Positions 63,830 through 64,000 of a stretch of DNA of 64,000 bases are shown piece after piece. This stretch comes from Campylobacter fetus subsp. fetus (GTDB lineage: Bacteria > Campylobacterota > Campylobacteria > Campylobacterales > Campylobacteraceae). How positions within the stretch are numbered: position 1 is the stretch's first letter; every line of letters starts with the position of its first letter. The translations under genes were made by a program, and so were the position numbers. Under the pieces are notes generated by a model, which saw only the letters and a list, made by a program, of their open reading frames with translations, was not told where the DNA came from and did not search any database. The DNA lies in NCBI RefSeq assembly GCF_900475935.1, contig NZ_LS483431.1, forward strand, positions 1,699,254 through 1,763,253. Direction: 5' to 3'.

Positions 63830-64000
63830 ACGCCTTTCAATAGTTATTCACATCTTTTTCACTATGTGAATAAGTGATATAATTTATTAAATAATATCAT
63901 AAATTACCATATATTTAAATAAGGTTAAAATCAATAGATAAGTCATTTTTAATTAAATTTTAGATAAAATAGTAAATAATTCGATGTAAAAAGGTAAGCT
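63830..64000. other. Right-edge spacer upstream of ruvC
   Basis: 171 bp of AT-rich sequence without a gene. The repeat TTATTCACATCTTTTTCACTATGTGAATAA contains inverted TTATTCACAT/ATGTGAATAA arms (described here only by its arms, at 63843-63872) next to the ruvC start. A GATAAAAT at 63963-63970 followed by AAAAGG at the edge suggests that a plus-strand gene begins just outside the window. Confidence 0.4.

Overview
This 64 kb window is chromosomal DNA from a Campylobacter-like epsilonproteobacterium. The DNA is strongly AT-rich, genes are tightly packed with many 1-11 bp overlaps, and the gene neighbourhoods match Campylobacter: secG/frr/pyrE/RDD with a BI-1 gene, rsmA/rnj next to a nucleoside-phosphorylase-like gene, rlmN and a tiny hydrophobic gene, rluA-type/purB/nrdA, and a chu heme locus with a HugZ-type oxygenase. 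The species cannot be fixed from the sequence alone. The fetus/hyointestinalis branch is a guess.

Layout. 1-11.3 kb: a patA-like O-acyltransferase with the start of a second gene running off the left edge, ilvD, a 5'-nucleotidase lipoprotein gene broken by one in-frame TAG, then pyrG-recJ-nhaA-ABC exporter as a coupled run. 11.3-17.7 kb: heme acquisition and degradation (hugZ, chuA, chuB, chuC, chuD) and a flavodoxin. 17.7-18.7 kb: a periplasmic catalase-like gene broken by one in-frame TAA. 18.8-25.2 kb: tRNA-Met, an exported SIMPL-like protein, the flagellar hook gene flgE with a sigma-54 promoter, a glucosaminidase, dapF, coaE (apparently with an ATA start codon) and ridA. 25.2-33.8 kb: purM, a patatin, rarA, a DMT transporter, tpx, RDD, pyrE, frr, a polysaccharide deacetylase, secG and a BI-1 family gene. 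34.0-34.8 kb: five tRNAs (Ser, Cys, Leu, Gly, Ala) with a 51-residue lipoprotein gene tucked among them, followed by a 1066-residue subtilisin-type autotransporter.

38.2-42.5 kb is a graveyard. It holds remnants of a carboxymuconolactone-decarboxylase protein, a cupin, two flavodoxins, a short-chain dehydrogenase, a nucleotide-transporter-like protein and a MerR regulator, around one intact MdaB-type quinone reductase. Two promoters with the 19-bp -35/-10 spacing typical of MerR targets survive. A phage tail-assembly gene pair with a T_TTT_TTA slippery site is embedded here. 42.5-46.1 kb: thyX and a four-gene unit coding for a 56-residue Cys-rich exported peptide (EKCG/SKCG repeats, HvfA-like), a DoxX/HvfX-like membrane protein, and a Tat-exported two-subunit GMC dehydrogenase. 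A CRP/FNR-type palindrome lies about -41.5 from the predicted start. I consider this the most interesting unit in the window.

46-53.9 kb: a leftward run of nitroreductase, PPOX protein, Mrr-type nuclease, rluB, kdsD, RNase J, rsmA and an MFS exporter. 54-64 kb: hisF, a phosphorylase-like gene, rlmN, tfoX-like, a 32-residue membrane peptide, an RluA-type synthase, purB, nrdA, a LysP-like permease and ruvC. No CRISPR array, intact insertion sequence or rRNA gene was seen.
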